From: Fibrobacter sp.
GTDB lineage: Bacteria > Fibrobacterota > Fibrobacteria > Fibrobacterales > Fibrobacteraceae
NCBI RefSeq assembly: GCF_017545445.1
Contig: NZ_JAFWOM010000067.1
Span: 62,001 to 126,000 of the forward strand
Direction: 5' to 3'
DNA: 64,000 nucleotides
Shown: in pieces, positions 34,105 to 42,335 of the stretch
How the letters are laid out: each line of letters starts with the position of its first letter
Numbering within the stretch: the first letter of the stretch is position 1
Made by a program: the position numbers and the translations under genes
Notes under the pieces: generated by a model
What the model saw: only the letters and a program-made list of their open reading frames with translations
Told to the model about the DNA's origin: nothing
The model's database searches: none

Positions 34105-34566
34105 ATGCAAGGTAAACCGTCACACTACTTCGTCATCCGCTCGCCGTACGTCCAGCTAGTGCTTACCGGCGTAAAGACATTTGAATGGAGGACAAACGCA
34201 AAAATGTTTGCGAACAAGCGCCTCGCCGTCGCAGTCTCCAAATCTCGCGCCCATGAAGACGACCTGCAAAACGACATCGCCCGGTGGGAAAAACTGTGGA
34301 GTAAATTCCTGAAGAAAGCAACCGCAAAAGACCGCGAAACCGCGCTCGCAAAACTCGAGAGAAACCGCGCCAAGGCCGAAAAACTGTTCGACAAGACAAA
34401 CGGATGCGGCATGATTATCGGCGAAATCGTGACGGGCGACGTCGCCACCTACGAAGGACTCCTAGGCATCCCCGTACTGGAATTCAGACTCTGGCCAGAA
34501 TCCGAGTGGATAAAATCTCCGGGCGGCCTCGGCGTGCGACACATGCCAGAGAGGATAGGGGAATAG
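34105..34566 (+). CDS. ASCH-domain protein
   Basis: 153 residues. N-terminal pattern YVQLVLTGVKTFEWR matches the ASCH/PUA-like start (ligand pocket following GxKTxExR), with MIIGEIVTGDVATYEGL as the second strand pair. A charged helical insertion (about 45-95) is unusual for the short family. ASCH proteins bind RNA or modified bases; one branch hydrolyses N4-acetylcytidine. Target here unknown. It lies just outside the 25-base direct repeat and upstream of the restriction genes. Confidence 0.72.
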   Translation: MQGKPSHYFVIRSPYVQLVLTGVKTFEWRTNAKMFANKRLAVAVSKSRAHEDDLQNDIARWEKLWSKFLKKATAKDRETALAKLERNRAKAEKLFDKTNGCGMIIGEIVTGDVATYEGLLGIPVLEFRLWPESEWIKSPGGLGVRHMPERIGE

Positions 34567-34685
34567 AATTAATCATAATTCCCCTCCGATGGCAATTTTT
34601 TGATAATTTATTTTTTGCCAAAAAAGCTAAAAAAGGTATTTTGCAATGCATTATCCGGGAATGACGCTTGGTATTACGATTCGGC

Positions 34686-35006
34686 TTATACAAGGCCTTG
34701 TTGCGTAACAAAGTTCCGAAATAAAGGGAGGGCTGCACTGATATAGCCATTGGCTAAATAAGATCCTCTTTTTTGAAGAATTAGCCAATTGAGCAATTGT
34801 AAATAAAAATTGCTTGCTTTGTCATGTACTTCATTTTCTTTACTGAGAATTATTCGAGCGTTCTCATTGTTAATTGCATTCATGTTCAGATATTCGGCTA
34901 AATATTTAATTGCTTTATAATACGATTTCGCCTTGCCGCTTTTAATTCCAGGAGTTTCACAGAAAGGAACAAATTGCTGTTCAAATGTGTTAAATGTCAT
35001 GATCAT
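34686..35006 (-). CDS. Short protein, N-terminal fragment of a nuclease- or integrase-like protein
   Basis: 107 residues from 35006. The motif TPGIKSGKAKSYYKAIKYLAEYL is here given only in part (KSGKAKSYYKAIKYLAEYL); it resembles N-terminal SAM-like helices seen before HNH nuclease or McrB-type domains. The chain ends at RNFVTQQGLV with nothing after it, so it is likely a truncated relic or a small partner protein. It is divergent from the XRE regulator, with one arm of a 13-base inverted repeat just upstream. Function unknown. Confidence 0.45.
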   Translation of the reverse strand: MIMTFNTFEQQFVPFCETPGIKSGKAKSYYKAIKYLAEYLNMNAINNENARIILSKENEVHDKASNFYLQLLNWLILQKRGSYLANGYISAALPLFRNFVTQQGLV

Positions 35007-35068
35007 TGCCTTTTGGTTGTCTTTTGTACAACTTTCTTTTTGAAACGTATAATCCACAAGAAAAAACG

Positions 35069-35273
35069 CCACGCCATATAGAACACAATCTTGGCGTGTT
35101 CAAAAAACATTATGCAGACGGCCAAACATGTGCTTTTAAATCAGGTCCAATCCCGGTGATTTCAGATATTCGTGGGTTCCGACATGAATTCTTTTTTTTC
35201 TTGTCTGATCTTTGGACAACTTATCTGATGCAATATTGAATGAATTTTTAATAATGTGCACTATATGGCGTGG
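35069..35273. repeat. 205-base segment bounded by 13-base inverted repeats
   Basis: CCACGCCATATAG at 35069-35081 and CTATATGGCGTGG at 35261-35273 are perfect inverted copies. Between them lies AT-rich sequence and a smaller GAACAC-N9-GTGTTC repeat. Either a MITE-like insertion or paired operator sites of the divergent genes. Confidence 0.6.
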
Positions 35274-35326
35274 TTAAAAACTGCACTATTTATATGTTTG
35301 AAGAGAACTGTTTAAATGAATTTTTT

Positions 35327-35824
35327 ATGTCTCTTCAAAATAATATTGGCAAAGCGATTCGCGCTCTGCGTTCGCAGAAAGGTGTTTCGCAGGAAAAACT
35401 TGCTCTTGAAACAGGTGTGGGCCGTCGCTATATGAGCGACATTGAAAACGGCCGCCGTAATGTTTCTCTCGAAATTATTGAAAAACTCGCCAATTTCTTC
35501 GAATTAAGTCCGAGTGATTTTGTCAAGCAAATCGAGAATGCCGATTTTCCTCCGCTCACGCTTGATTCTCTCAAGGAATATCTTTGCGAGCACGGCTATG
35601 AGGATAGCGTAGTTCTTGAAAAGCCTGATTTTGTAGATGCCGTTGTTGGCGTTAGCGAAGATGGCCGTGTCATTTATGCATACGAAAAAATGGTTCGCTC
35701 GCTGATGCTGTCTGATGGCATGGATTACGAAGAAGCCGCAGAATTTATTGACTTCAACACTTTAGGGGCTTTGCCAAGTATGGGTGAGAAAGCTCCGATT
35801 GTATTGATGGAAATCGAGGGGTAA
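35327..35824 (+). CDS. XRE-family regulator of the restriction operon
   Basis: 165 residues from ATG 35327; in-frame ATG 35297 and GTG 35270 are alternatives and none has a strong ribosome site. Helix-turn-helix at about 8-65 (QEKLALETGVGRRYMSDIEN, with GRRNVSLEIIEKLANFF). The C-terminal ~100 residues are an acidic domain (VVGVSEDGRVIYAYEKM, DYEEAAEFIDFNT) I do not recognise. It lies 4 bases before the mcrB-like gene and two TGCACTAT words precede it, suggesting a controller protein for the restriction genes. Confidence 0.8.
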   Translation: MSLQNNIGKAIRALRSQKGVSQEKLALETGVGRRYMSDIENGRRNVSLEIIEKLANFFELSPSDFVKQIENADFPPLTLDSLKEYLCEHGYEDSVVLEKPDFVDAVVGVSEDGRVIYAYEKMVRSLMLSDGMDYEEAAEFIDFNTLGALPSMGEKAPIVLMEIEG

Positions 35825-35828
35825 AATT

Positions 35829-37724
35829 ATGGCACAGCAATTAACGGAAATCTTGAATTATTTTTTAAACGATTATATCCAAAAGAAAAATGTCCCTTTT
35901 GGAAAGGGTGCTGAAGTTTATAAATCTATATGCGTCTCTGCCTGTGACAAAATTTATGAAACAGGTTTAGTAAACAAAGAAGATTATAAAGTTGAAGGAA
36001 GTGTTGGTCAAGGGAATTGGGCGAAAGTTCCCTGGTTGGCAATTTTCAGAAAAGATATCACCTTAAGCGCTCAAAACGGCGTGTATATTGTTTATCTGCT
36101 ATCTTCAGATGGGAATTCATTGTATTTGACACTCAATCAGGGTGTTACAGAAGCGGGAAAAGATTCGACCACGAAAGAAACTATTAAAGCACTTCGTAAT
36201 AACGCAGATCGTATATCAGCACAACTTAACAAGCACAGTTTTTTATCAGATGAAAATATCAATCTTGGAAACGATATAACCGATCTTGGGAAAAAATACC
36301 AGAAGGGAACAATTTTTTATAAGAAGTATTCAAAACAAAATATTCCATCTGAGGAGATTCTTCAAGAAGACTTGAAGAACATGCTTGATGTTTATCAAGA
36401 GTACTATGATAAAGTTTATAAAGGAAATAGTAATCCTCCGCCAGAACCACCACCAGTAGAAGTTGAGGTTTATATGACAAAACAAAAAATTTTCTTCGGC
36501 GCTCCTGGCACTGGCAAGTCTTTCAAAGTTAATGAGATTGTTAAAAATCAACAGGTGTTCCGCACCACGTTCCACCCTGATTACGATTACGCACAGTTTG
36601 TAGGTGCCTACAAACCTAAAAAAGTTCAAAATTTTGACAACGGATTGTTATCTAAGGAACAGCTTGCGAAGAAACTAGCAGAAGCCTTTCCTAATAATGG
36701 TGATGGAGAAATTGATAAAACGACGGCTATTACATTATTCGGATTACAATATGCCAAATCCTTGAAAGAAAAGAACATGAATGAAATTGTTCGACTTTCT
36801 GAAATAGGACCTGACCAATATAAAAGCGCATACCTGTCTGCAGCAGTAAAAGCTCGATTACAATTATCGGATGTAGATGAAAAAATCACTTATTCCTTTG
36901 TTCCGCAGGTTTTCGCAAAGGCTTACGCGGCTGCTTGGAATCTTTATTTCGAGGCTAAAGGAGATTCCCGCTTTCGCGGGAATGACAGTGAAGGACACGG
37001 GAATGACAGCGGGAAAGATATTCAAGTCTATCTCGTTATCGAAGAAATTAACCGCGGAAACTGTGCCCAGATTTTCGGCGATATTTTCCAGTTACTTGAC
37101 CGCGATGCAGATGGTTTCTCGCAATATTCTATAGATGCCGATTGCGATTTTGCGGAATGGCTCAAGACAAATGATAACGGGTTGAAATCTGTTTGGCCGA
37201 CATACGAAGAAAAGGTCGGCGATGGCAAGCTCAAGCTCCCGCCGAACCTGAACATTCTCGCAACCATGAACACCAGCGACCAGTCGCTGTTCCCCATGGA
37301 CAGTGCATTCAAGCGCCGCTTTGACTGGGAATATGTGCCCATCAATTATGAAAAAGCCGAAGCTGATTTTATCGTCGGCGATACCGGTTTCAACTTCAAA
37401 TGGCTTGATTTCTTAAAGAAGGTCAATGCAGACATTTACAAGGTGACGCAGAGCGAAGACAAACAGATGGGCGAATTTTTCATCAAGCCCAAGAACAAAG
37501 ATTACATTACGCTTGATGAATTCCGTTCCAAAGTCCTGTTCTATCTGTGGGATTCCGTCTATAAGGATGAACTTGATTCAAAGCTGGTGTTCCATTTTGC
37601 ATATCCCGAAAAGGGCCCCGATGTCACATTCCAGCGTCTTTTCAACAGTGACTTTGTTGAAATCCTAAAGAAAATGCTGGCGAATCTTGACATTGAATAC
37701 AAAGACGGGGCTCAGCAAGGATAA
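35829..37724 (+). CDS. McrB/LlaJI-like AAA+ restriction subunit
   Basis: 631 residues. N-terminal MrcB-type DNA-reading domain (DUF3578) about 1-190 (EGSVGQGNWAKVPWLAIF, VYIVYLLSSDG), a Pro-rich linker (NPPPEPPPVEVE), then AAA+ ATPase: Walker A FFGAPGTGKS, Walker B VYLVIEEINRGN, sensor/finger MNTSDQSLFPMDSAFKRRF. McrB proteins hydrolyse GTP to move DNA for the nuclease subunit. Residues about 379-395 (DSRFRGNDSEGHGNDSG) come from an inserted dispersed palindrome just before Walker B. The first two thirds are AT-rich, the last third is not, suggesting a mosaic. Confidence 0.88.
   Translation: MAQQLTEILNYFLNDYIQKKNVPFGKGAEVYKSICVSACDKIYETGLVNKEDYKVEGSVGQGNWAKVPWLAIFRKDITLSAQNGVYIVYLLSSDGNSLYLTLNQGVTEAGKDSTTKETIKALRNNADRISAQLNKHSFLSDENINLGNDITDLGKKYQKGTIFYKKYSKQNIPSEEILQEDLKNMLDVYQEYYDKVYKGNSNPPPEPPPVEVEVYMTKQKIFFGAPGTGKSFKVNEIVKNQQVFRTTFHPDYDYAQFVGAYKPKKVQNFDNGLLSKEQLAKKLAEAFPNNGDGEIDKTTAITLFGLQYAKSLKEKNMNEIVRLSEIGPDQYKSAYLSAAVKARLQLSDVDEKITYSFVPQVFAKAYAAAWNLYFEAKGDSRFRGNDSEGHGNDSGKDIQVYLVIEEINRGNCAQIFGDIFQLLDRDADGFSQYSIDADCDFAEWLKTNDNGLKSVWPTYEEKVGDGKLKLPPNLNILATMNTSDQSLFPMDSAFKRRFDWEYVPINYEKAEADFIVGDTGFNFKWLDFLKKVNADIYKVTQSEDKQMGEFFIKPKNKDYITLDEFRSKVLFYLWDSVYKDELDSKLVFHFAYPEKGPDVTFQRLFNSDFVEILKKMLANLDIEYKDGAQQG
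36963..37013 (+). repeat. Dispersed palindrome inserted in frame in the mcrB-like gene
   Basis: Contains ATTCCCGCTTTCGCGGG-AATGACA, a variant of the intergenic palindrome at 2799-2824, followed by a shorter second unit. It adds 17 codons and keeps the frame. Confidence 0.85.
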
Positions 37725-37787
37725 TTCTTGATATGTGACTTGTTTTTGCGTTTTTTGTATATTATATTGGTGATATAGGAGTTCAAG

Positions 37788-38063
37788 ATGACTATGGGCA
37801 CATTGGCATTTGAGGTTCCCAAAGAGATGGAATCGTTCGTTGAGGCAAATGGCTGCCGCAGCGAATTACTTCGTAATGCGTTGATCCTTTTGCCCTACAT
37901 ACAAGATTTGACAATCTCCCATGGTCGCGCGGCAGAACTACTTGGCATATCGAAAGAAACGCTAATTAACTTGTACGGGGATATGGGTATTCCCTATCTT
38001 GATGGCAGCATCCAGTCCGTACACGAAGAAATGGCCGTTTACTCCGCAGCTATGAAAGCTTGA
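37788..38063 (+). CDS. UPF0175-family small DNA-binding-like protein
   Basis: 91 residues with the UPF0175 pattern: LRNALILLPYIQDLTISHGRA then AAELLGISKETLINLYGDMG, a helix-turn-helix-like segment, and IPYLDGS. UPF0175 members are usually antitoxin-like partners of PIN or RES-type toxins; no toxin gene accompanies it. ATAGGAG lies before the ATG. It sits between the ATPase and nuclease genes of a restriction operon, an unusual place. Confidence 0.8.
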   Translation: MTMGTLAFEVPKEMESFVEANGCRSELLRNALILLPYIQDLTISHGRAAELLGISKETLINLYGDMGIPYLDGSIQSVHEEMAVYSAAMKA

Positions 38064-38082
38064 TTTTCTAGAGTTGACAGGC

Positions 38083-40191
38083 ATGATTTTCCTGTTCGAA
38101 CAGTTTGCCTATAGCGAAAAATTCCTGCAAGATGTCCTTCCGCTAGAAAAGAAGGGCGGTAATTGGGTCTTGCCGAAGGGTTTTGTTACAAAAAGCAAGT
38201 CCGGCGATTTCGTGCTGGACGGCGTAGGGTATCTTTATAACAAGTCCGCAAAAGGCTCCGCGAAGAACTCTGACGATAAAATCGTTTTTGTGCTGCCCAA
38301 GGTGTTCTTGGAAGAGGGCGGCAAGGCGTTCGGGCTGCCTGTTTCGCCAGATTGCGATTTGGAGAATGCGCCCAAGGATTTCCTCGCAAATCTTTCGATG
38401 TGGGTCTGCTCCTCGATTGCGCAATACCAGAAACTGCATCCGAATGACAGAGCTATAGAATCTCCGAACGTCCACCGTTTCGGTAGCGATGCCGCTGCCC
38501 CGACTCTCATCGACGTGATGAATGCGATGAAGCTGTTCTACGCCGAAAACAAGAATCTGTTTGTGTTCACGGCCAAGAACAAGCACAGCGGCAACAACCG
38601 CATCGACTGGCGTCGCACGGTGGCGCATACGCAGCCCTTTATGCAAGGTGACGCGCCCATCTACATGGAACTCGAAAACAAGAAGAAAGTTTTCGACCTG
38701 GACGACCGCCTGCTGGTGCTGTACTTTTCGGCGATGCACTACATCGAAGAGACTTTCGGCTTCAAGATGCCGCATTCGGAATTCTACGTCCCCATGCGCG
38801 TGAACGAATTCCGTCGCTTGCTGGGTCACCGCGGCCTCGTGGAACTGCGCCGCATAAAGCACAAGTATTTTGCCGACAAGTTCCTGAAACTCTATAACAT
38901 CGTGAAGGCGTTCTTCGAATGGGGCGGCAACTTCAGCGCAAGCGATTACAGCAGCGAATACCTGCTCACGAGCAAGTACAACAACGTGTTCGAGGCGATG
39001 ATTGACAAACTGGTTGGGGATGATTTGCCCAATGGCATGAAATATTTGAAGGACCAGAAAGACGGCAAAATCATCGATCATTTATACAAAGACCGCCAGC
39101 TCATATTTGCTGATGAAGAACAGAAAATCTGGTTCATTGGTGATAGCAAGTATTATAGCGAAGGCAAAAAAATTGAGGGTTCTTCCATATATAAGCAGTT
39201 TACCTATGCGAAGAACATCATTCAGTACAACATCGGCGAGTTGTTGGAAGATGGTACGAATTTCAAAGGCTTGCGTTATCGCGACGAACTAACTGAAGGT
39301 TACTCCGTAACGCCAAACTTCTTTATTCGCGGATATCTGCCGAAAGGCGAAAATGGAATCGACAAGGAGTCGCCGCAGTTCCGTGAACCATATTTCAGAA
39401 ATAATACTTCGGAAGAGTTGATAAAAAACGAGAAAGATTCAAAGAACTATCAACTTGTCGATGATGATGGCAATGTAATCGGTTCAAACGACAGGCAATC
39501 TCTTTGGGACCTGCGCAACCGTCACTTTGAAAACCGCCTTTTTGACCGTGACACGCTTTTGTTGCAAGTGTACAATGTGAACTTCTTGTATGTGCTGAAG
39601 GCTTACACATCAAAGCGTTCCTCATTGCGCGAAGAATTCAAACGAGACGCCCGCAAAAAGTTCCGCGAGAATTTTCTGGAATTGCTAAACGAGAAATACG
39701 TATTTTGGGCGGTATGGCCTAGTAATGGTTTGACCGAGAAACAATTTGTCGATAAACATTTTAGAACACTTCTCGGGAAAATATTCAAGCCCGATGACAT
39801 GAGATGCTTGATTTTAGCCTTGGAAAGGGATCTTCGCGCACCAGAAGATACGTTCAAGTGTTTGGACGAGGAAGTGTTTGATGAGATAAACTCGGATTGC
39901 GAATATTTCCATATCACTCCTAAGGAAATTTTCCCAATAGGCGAGGTCAACTTGCCTGAGGCGACTTTTGCGAACGATGAAATTGAAGAATTCAACGAGC
40001 GTTTGTTCGCATATTCCATAAGACGCGATGTATTTGAATTGAAAAAGATTGGCGAAAAGTATAAATTGCCGGGAACCATCAACGGAAGGAAATTGACTGG
40101 AGCTGTTCTTGGTGATTGCAATTTAGAACGAATTGGAATTCAGAAGTCGCCATTAGACGAATACTATTACCTTCCGTGCAAAGAAGACTGA
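38083..40191 (+). CDS. LlaJI/McrC-like restriction nuclease subunit
   Basis: 702 residues from ATG 38083 (an in-frame TTG at 38074 is less likely). Middle part resembles LlaJI-type nucleases: NNRIDWRRTVAHTQPF, then a candidate PD-(D/E)xK core, DRQLIFADEEQKIWFIGD followed by SKYY, near residue 345-370. The N-terminal ~110 residues and the C-terminal ~250 residues (AT-rich) are less conserved by eye. Together with the AAA+ subunit it should cut foreign DNA. No methyltransferase gene is adjacent, so either modified DNA is the target (type IV) or the methylase was lost. Confidence 0.8.
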   Translation: MIFLFEQFAYSEKFLQDVLPLEKKGGNWVLPKGFVTKSKSGDFVLDGVGYLYNKSAKGSAKNSDDKIVFVLPKVFLEEGGKAFGLPVSPDCDLENAPKDFLANLSMWVCSSIAQYQKLHPNDRAIESPNVHRFGSDAAAPTLIDVMNAMKLFYAENKNLFVFTAKNKHSGNNRIDWRRTVAHTQPFMQGDAPIYMELENKKKVFDLDDRLLVLYFSAMHYIEETFGFKMPHSEFYVPMRVNEFRRLLGHRGLVELRRIKHKYFADKFLKLYNIVKAFFEWGGNFSASDYSSEYLLTSKYNNVFEAMIDKLVGDDLPNGMKYLKDQKDGKIIDHLYKDRQLIFADEEQKIWFIGDSKYYSEGKKIEGSSIYKQFTYAKNIIQYNIGELLEDGTNFKGLRYRDELTEGYSVTPNFFIRGYLPKGENGIDKESPQFREPYFRNNTSEELIKNEKDSKNYQLVDDDGNVIGSNDRQSLWDLRNRHFENRLFDRDTLLLQVYNVNFLYVLKAYTSKRSSLREEFKRDARKKFRENFLELLNEKYVFWAVWPSNGLTEKQFVDKHFRTLLGKIFKPDDMRCLILALERDLRAPEDTFKCLDEEVFDEINSDCEYFHITPKEIFPIGEVNLPEATFANDEIEEFNERLFAYSIRRDVFELKKIGEKYKLPGTINGRKLTGAVLGDCNLERIGIQKSPLDEYYYLPCKED

Positions 40192-40193
40192 CT

Positions 40194-40410
40194 CGCCCTG
40201 CATTCGCGTTAGGGATAGTGACCCTGTGAGCCAAACACGACTCGTATTAACGAGTCGTATTGGCGAGAGTGAGGCGTAAGCCGAACGGTCATTACAGGGC
40301 GGAGACGCGCTGGCGCGGCTCCGTTTTAACAGTGCTGCGGGTGGGCCGTCAGGGCCGACCGGAGCGCGTTAAAATATAGCCCGACCCGGCGGGAGCCGGG
40401 GAACGCCCAT
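40194..40410 (+). ncRNA. Structured element, copy 1 (possible non-coding RNA)
   Basis: Begins 3 bases after the nuclease stop codon. Nested stems: CGCCCTG/CAGGGCG (40194-40200 with 40295-40301), AGGG/CCCT, GCCAA/TTGGC, ACGACTCG/CGAGTCGT with loop TATTAA. Conserved GTGAGC and a single-stranded-looking tract starting GAGAGTGAGGC and ending CCGAACGGTC (40265-40290). Further stems follow (TTTTAAC/GTTAAAA, CCCGGC/GCCGGG). The same architecture with different stem sequences occurs at 41049-41151. No known family was identified. Confidence 0.6.
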
Positions 40411-40412
40411 GC

Positions 40413-40796
40413 TTAATCCGCTTTTTCCCAATATATTCTTGGCAGCTCATATCCATCATGGCTGATTTCGCTTTCATCAATGTTTTCCAGCCCAGATTTC
40501 AATTCTTTATCCAAATTTTCAAGTTGCGTGTTGACTTTCGATAAAAAGTCCTCGTCGCTGTAGTCACCAGCCTCTAGGTAGTCAACAGCCATTGCGTAGA
40601 TATGCGCTACACGCAGGGTCTTATAGGCTTTCTTGTACACGGTTAGGACTTCTTTTGTGTGCGGGGTAAAGTAAGTGTCTTCGTTCCGTGCCCATGCAAC
40701 CCACTTTTTGTCTTTCTGTTTTACGTATATGTTTCTGATGCACTCTGCGATTTCCTCGATGTACATTTCGCGGTATTTAAAAGCTCCGCCGGACAT
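40413..40796 (-). CDS. Phage-like protein of unknown function (MSGG start)
   Basis: 127 residues. The beginning MSGGAFKYREMYIEEIAE recalls small phage and prophage proteins that open with MSGGxFNY and a predicted helix. The rest is charged and helical (LENLDKELKSGLENIDESE). GGAGG precedes the ATG on the minus strand. It lies between two copies of the structured element and is oriented against the restriction genes. No function can be stated. Confidence 0.6.
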   Translation of the reverse strand: MSGGAFKYREMYIEEIAECIRNIYVKQKDKKWVAWARNEDTYFTPHTKEVLTVYKKAYKTLRVAHIYAMAVDYLEAGDYSDEDFLSKVNTQLENLDKELKSGLENIDESEISHDGYELPRIYWEKAD

Positions 40797-40948
40797 ATTT
40801 CCTCCATATTGAAAATTATTCTATTTGGATGGTTTCTCGTGTACAATTTATACTCACTGATTACATCGGTCAATGCGCCTCTCTGCAAGCTGTCGGCCAC
40901 CCAATCGCTGTCCAAATCGAGTCCAGATGTGGGTGACGAGAGACGGTG

Positions 40949-40977
40949 TTGACTTTCCTCTGACCCCTTTATATATT
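40949..40977 (+). promoter_or_regulatory. Candidate promoter of structured element copy 2
   Basis: TTGACT, 17 bases, TATATT, placing a start near 40984, just upstream of the structured element and 370 bases before the next gene. Confidence 0.5.
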
Positions 40978-40983
40978 TAATCT

Positions 40984-41262
40984 TGTATTACGACAATCCC
41001 CGTGACCGTCGGCATAGGCCTTTGGCCCGTACGTGCATCCGCGATGGGGCGCATCCACTTTCTTGTGGGTGATGTTGTGTGAGCATCAAGCCCTTGATCT
41101 TAATCAAGGGCGGATGCGAGAGTGAGGCATAAAGCCGAACGGTCGTTGCGCTGGCAGGAGAAACAGCCTGCTCGAGTGTGTGGCGAAAGCCATGCCAAGT
41201 AACGCCGAGGAATACCCTCGCCAACAGCATCGCAAGAGCATCCCAAATCAAACATCAACAAA
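40984..41262 (+). ncRNA. Structured element, copy 2 (possible non-coding RNA)
   Basis: Stems GCGCA/TGCGC (41049-41053 with 41147-41151), CCAC/GTGG, GCATC/GATGC, GCCCTTGAT/ATCAAGGGC with loop CTTA; conserved GTGAGC and GAGAGTGAGGC...AAGCCGAACGGTC (41118-41144) as in copy 1. Later hairpins GCAGG/CCTGC, GGC-GAAA-GCC and CGAGG/CCTCG, and a possible long-range GCGATG/CATCGC closure. A promoter stands at its 5' side. Confidence 0.6.
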
Positions 41263-41356
41263 CGAAGATTGTGTCCGCAGTGTGGACGCAATTAAAACCG
41301 TTTTTAACGCATTTGGAAAATTTTCCATGCGTCTAAAAAATGGCTAGGAGGTTATA

Positions 41357-41824
41357 ATGGAAAAAATAAGCCCTTTTTATAATGAAGCTGTTCAGCAGAT
41401 TAAGTCCGCAATTCTCGAAAGTCAGTTGGAGGCGGCTCGGGCCGCCAACAAGCAGATGCTTTCGCTGTATTATGCGGTAGGCAAGTTCGTTTCCGAGAAT
41501 TCCCGCAAGGGAACCTGGGGAACAGGGGCGATTGATACAATCAGTGCCCAACTTAGGCGAGAAATGCCTGGATTGCGAGGCTTCTCGGCATCAAACATCA
41601 AAAAAATGAGAATTTTCTTTGAGCAATGGCTCCCCGTTTTAAATCGTCAGCCGACGGCTGGCGAATTGGAAAATGCCGAAAATAGCGAAAAATCGGCAAA
41701 AATACCGATTTTTGAACTTCTTGATATAAATCGTTCGCCAATGGCGAACGATTTGGATTTCTCCGAATTTCTGGAATTGAGTTTTACTCACCATATGGAT
41801 GTATTACTGGGGCCAATATGCTGA
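41357..41824 (+). pseudogene. Truncated DUF1016 (YhcG-like) nuclease gene
   Basis: 155 codons. Encodes the DUF1016 N-terminal domain (AANKQMLSLYYAVGKFVSEN, GTGAIDTISAQLRREMPGL, FSASNIKKMRIFFEQW) and reaches FLELSFTHHMDVL, where intact relatives continue for ~180 residues into a PD-(D/E)xK nuclease domain. Here the frame ends after LLGPIC and an unrelated fragment follows. The catalytic domain is missing, so it is a relic. A good ribosome site (TAGGAGG) precedes the ATG. Confidence 0.75.
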
Positions 41825-42131
41825 TGGCGAAAGCGGCTTCAATGAAGATGAACAAAAATTGTACGATAAATTGGAGCGGATTTTCACACCGTTGCAAAAA
41901 GAAAAAAATAATGCGCAAAAGGTTGTAGATTTTTTTGAAGAAATTAGCAATACATACGAAAATGTGAGTTATTATTGGAGTACTGGCACCTGTATCAAAT
42001 TTACCGATTTTGATAAAACGCTTTGCTTTGACACTAAAAAAACTAAATACACAGATGTGGTGCTAGAGGTGTCGAAGGTGATAAACAAATTGAAGTTGAA
42101 AAAGCGAGGGAATCAACAAATGCCGAAATAG
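41799..42131 (+). pseudogene. C-terminal fragment joined to the DUF1016 relic
   Basis: 110 codons overlapping the DUF1016 end in another frame. Protein is charged and helical (EDEQKLYDKLERIFTPLQKE) with YENVSYYWSTGTCIKF. It has no ribosome site and looks like the tail of a different gene fused by recombination. Family not recognised. Just downstream, a GTCGCAA-A-TTGCGAC palindrome (42159-42173) and an abortive start (MAKK then stop) are further remnants. Confidence 0.45.
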
Positions 42132-42335
42132 CCACAACCTAAAATGGGAAATAATCAACCGGTCGCAAATTGCGACTAATGGAGGCTATATGGCTAAAAA
42201 ATGAATTGTTACGGGTCCCTTTTGATGCATGTCTTGCAAAGTGCTGACCAAAGTTGGTACCATCGCGTGACGAAGATAGCAATGCTGAAATTGCCTTGAC
42301 CAAAAGCGGCAAGTAACTTTTCTATCTTATCCTAC

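Larger units (their letters stand above)
40797..41356. other. 560-base gene-free region with promoter and structured element
   Basis: No supported open frame. It contains the upstream region of the MSGG gene, a good plus-strand promoter (40949-40977), the second structured element, and unstructured sequence up to the DUF1016 remnant. Confidence 0.7.

Noticed and set aside
38143..39081. Long open frame opposite the nuclease gene (312 codons)
   Set aside because: Antisense to the LlaJI-like gene and composed of His/Val/Glu-rich shadow sequence; no recognisable motif.
40984..41262. RNase P, tmRNA or 6S RNA
   Set aside because: None of the universal blocks of these RNAs was found, and there are two copies.
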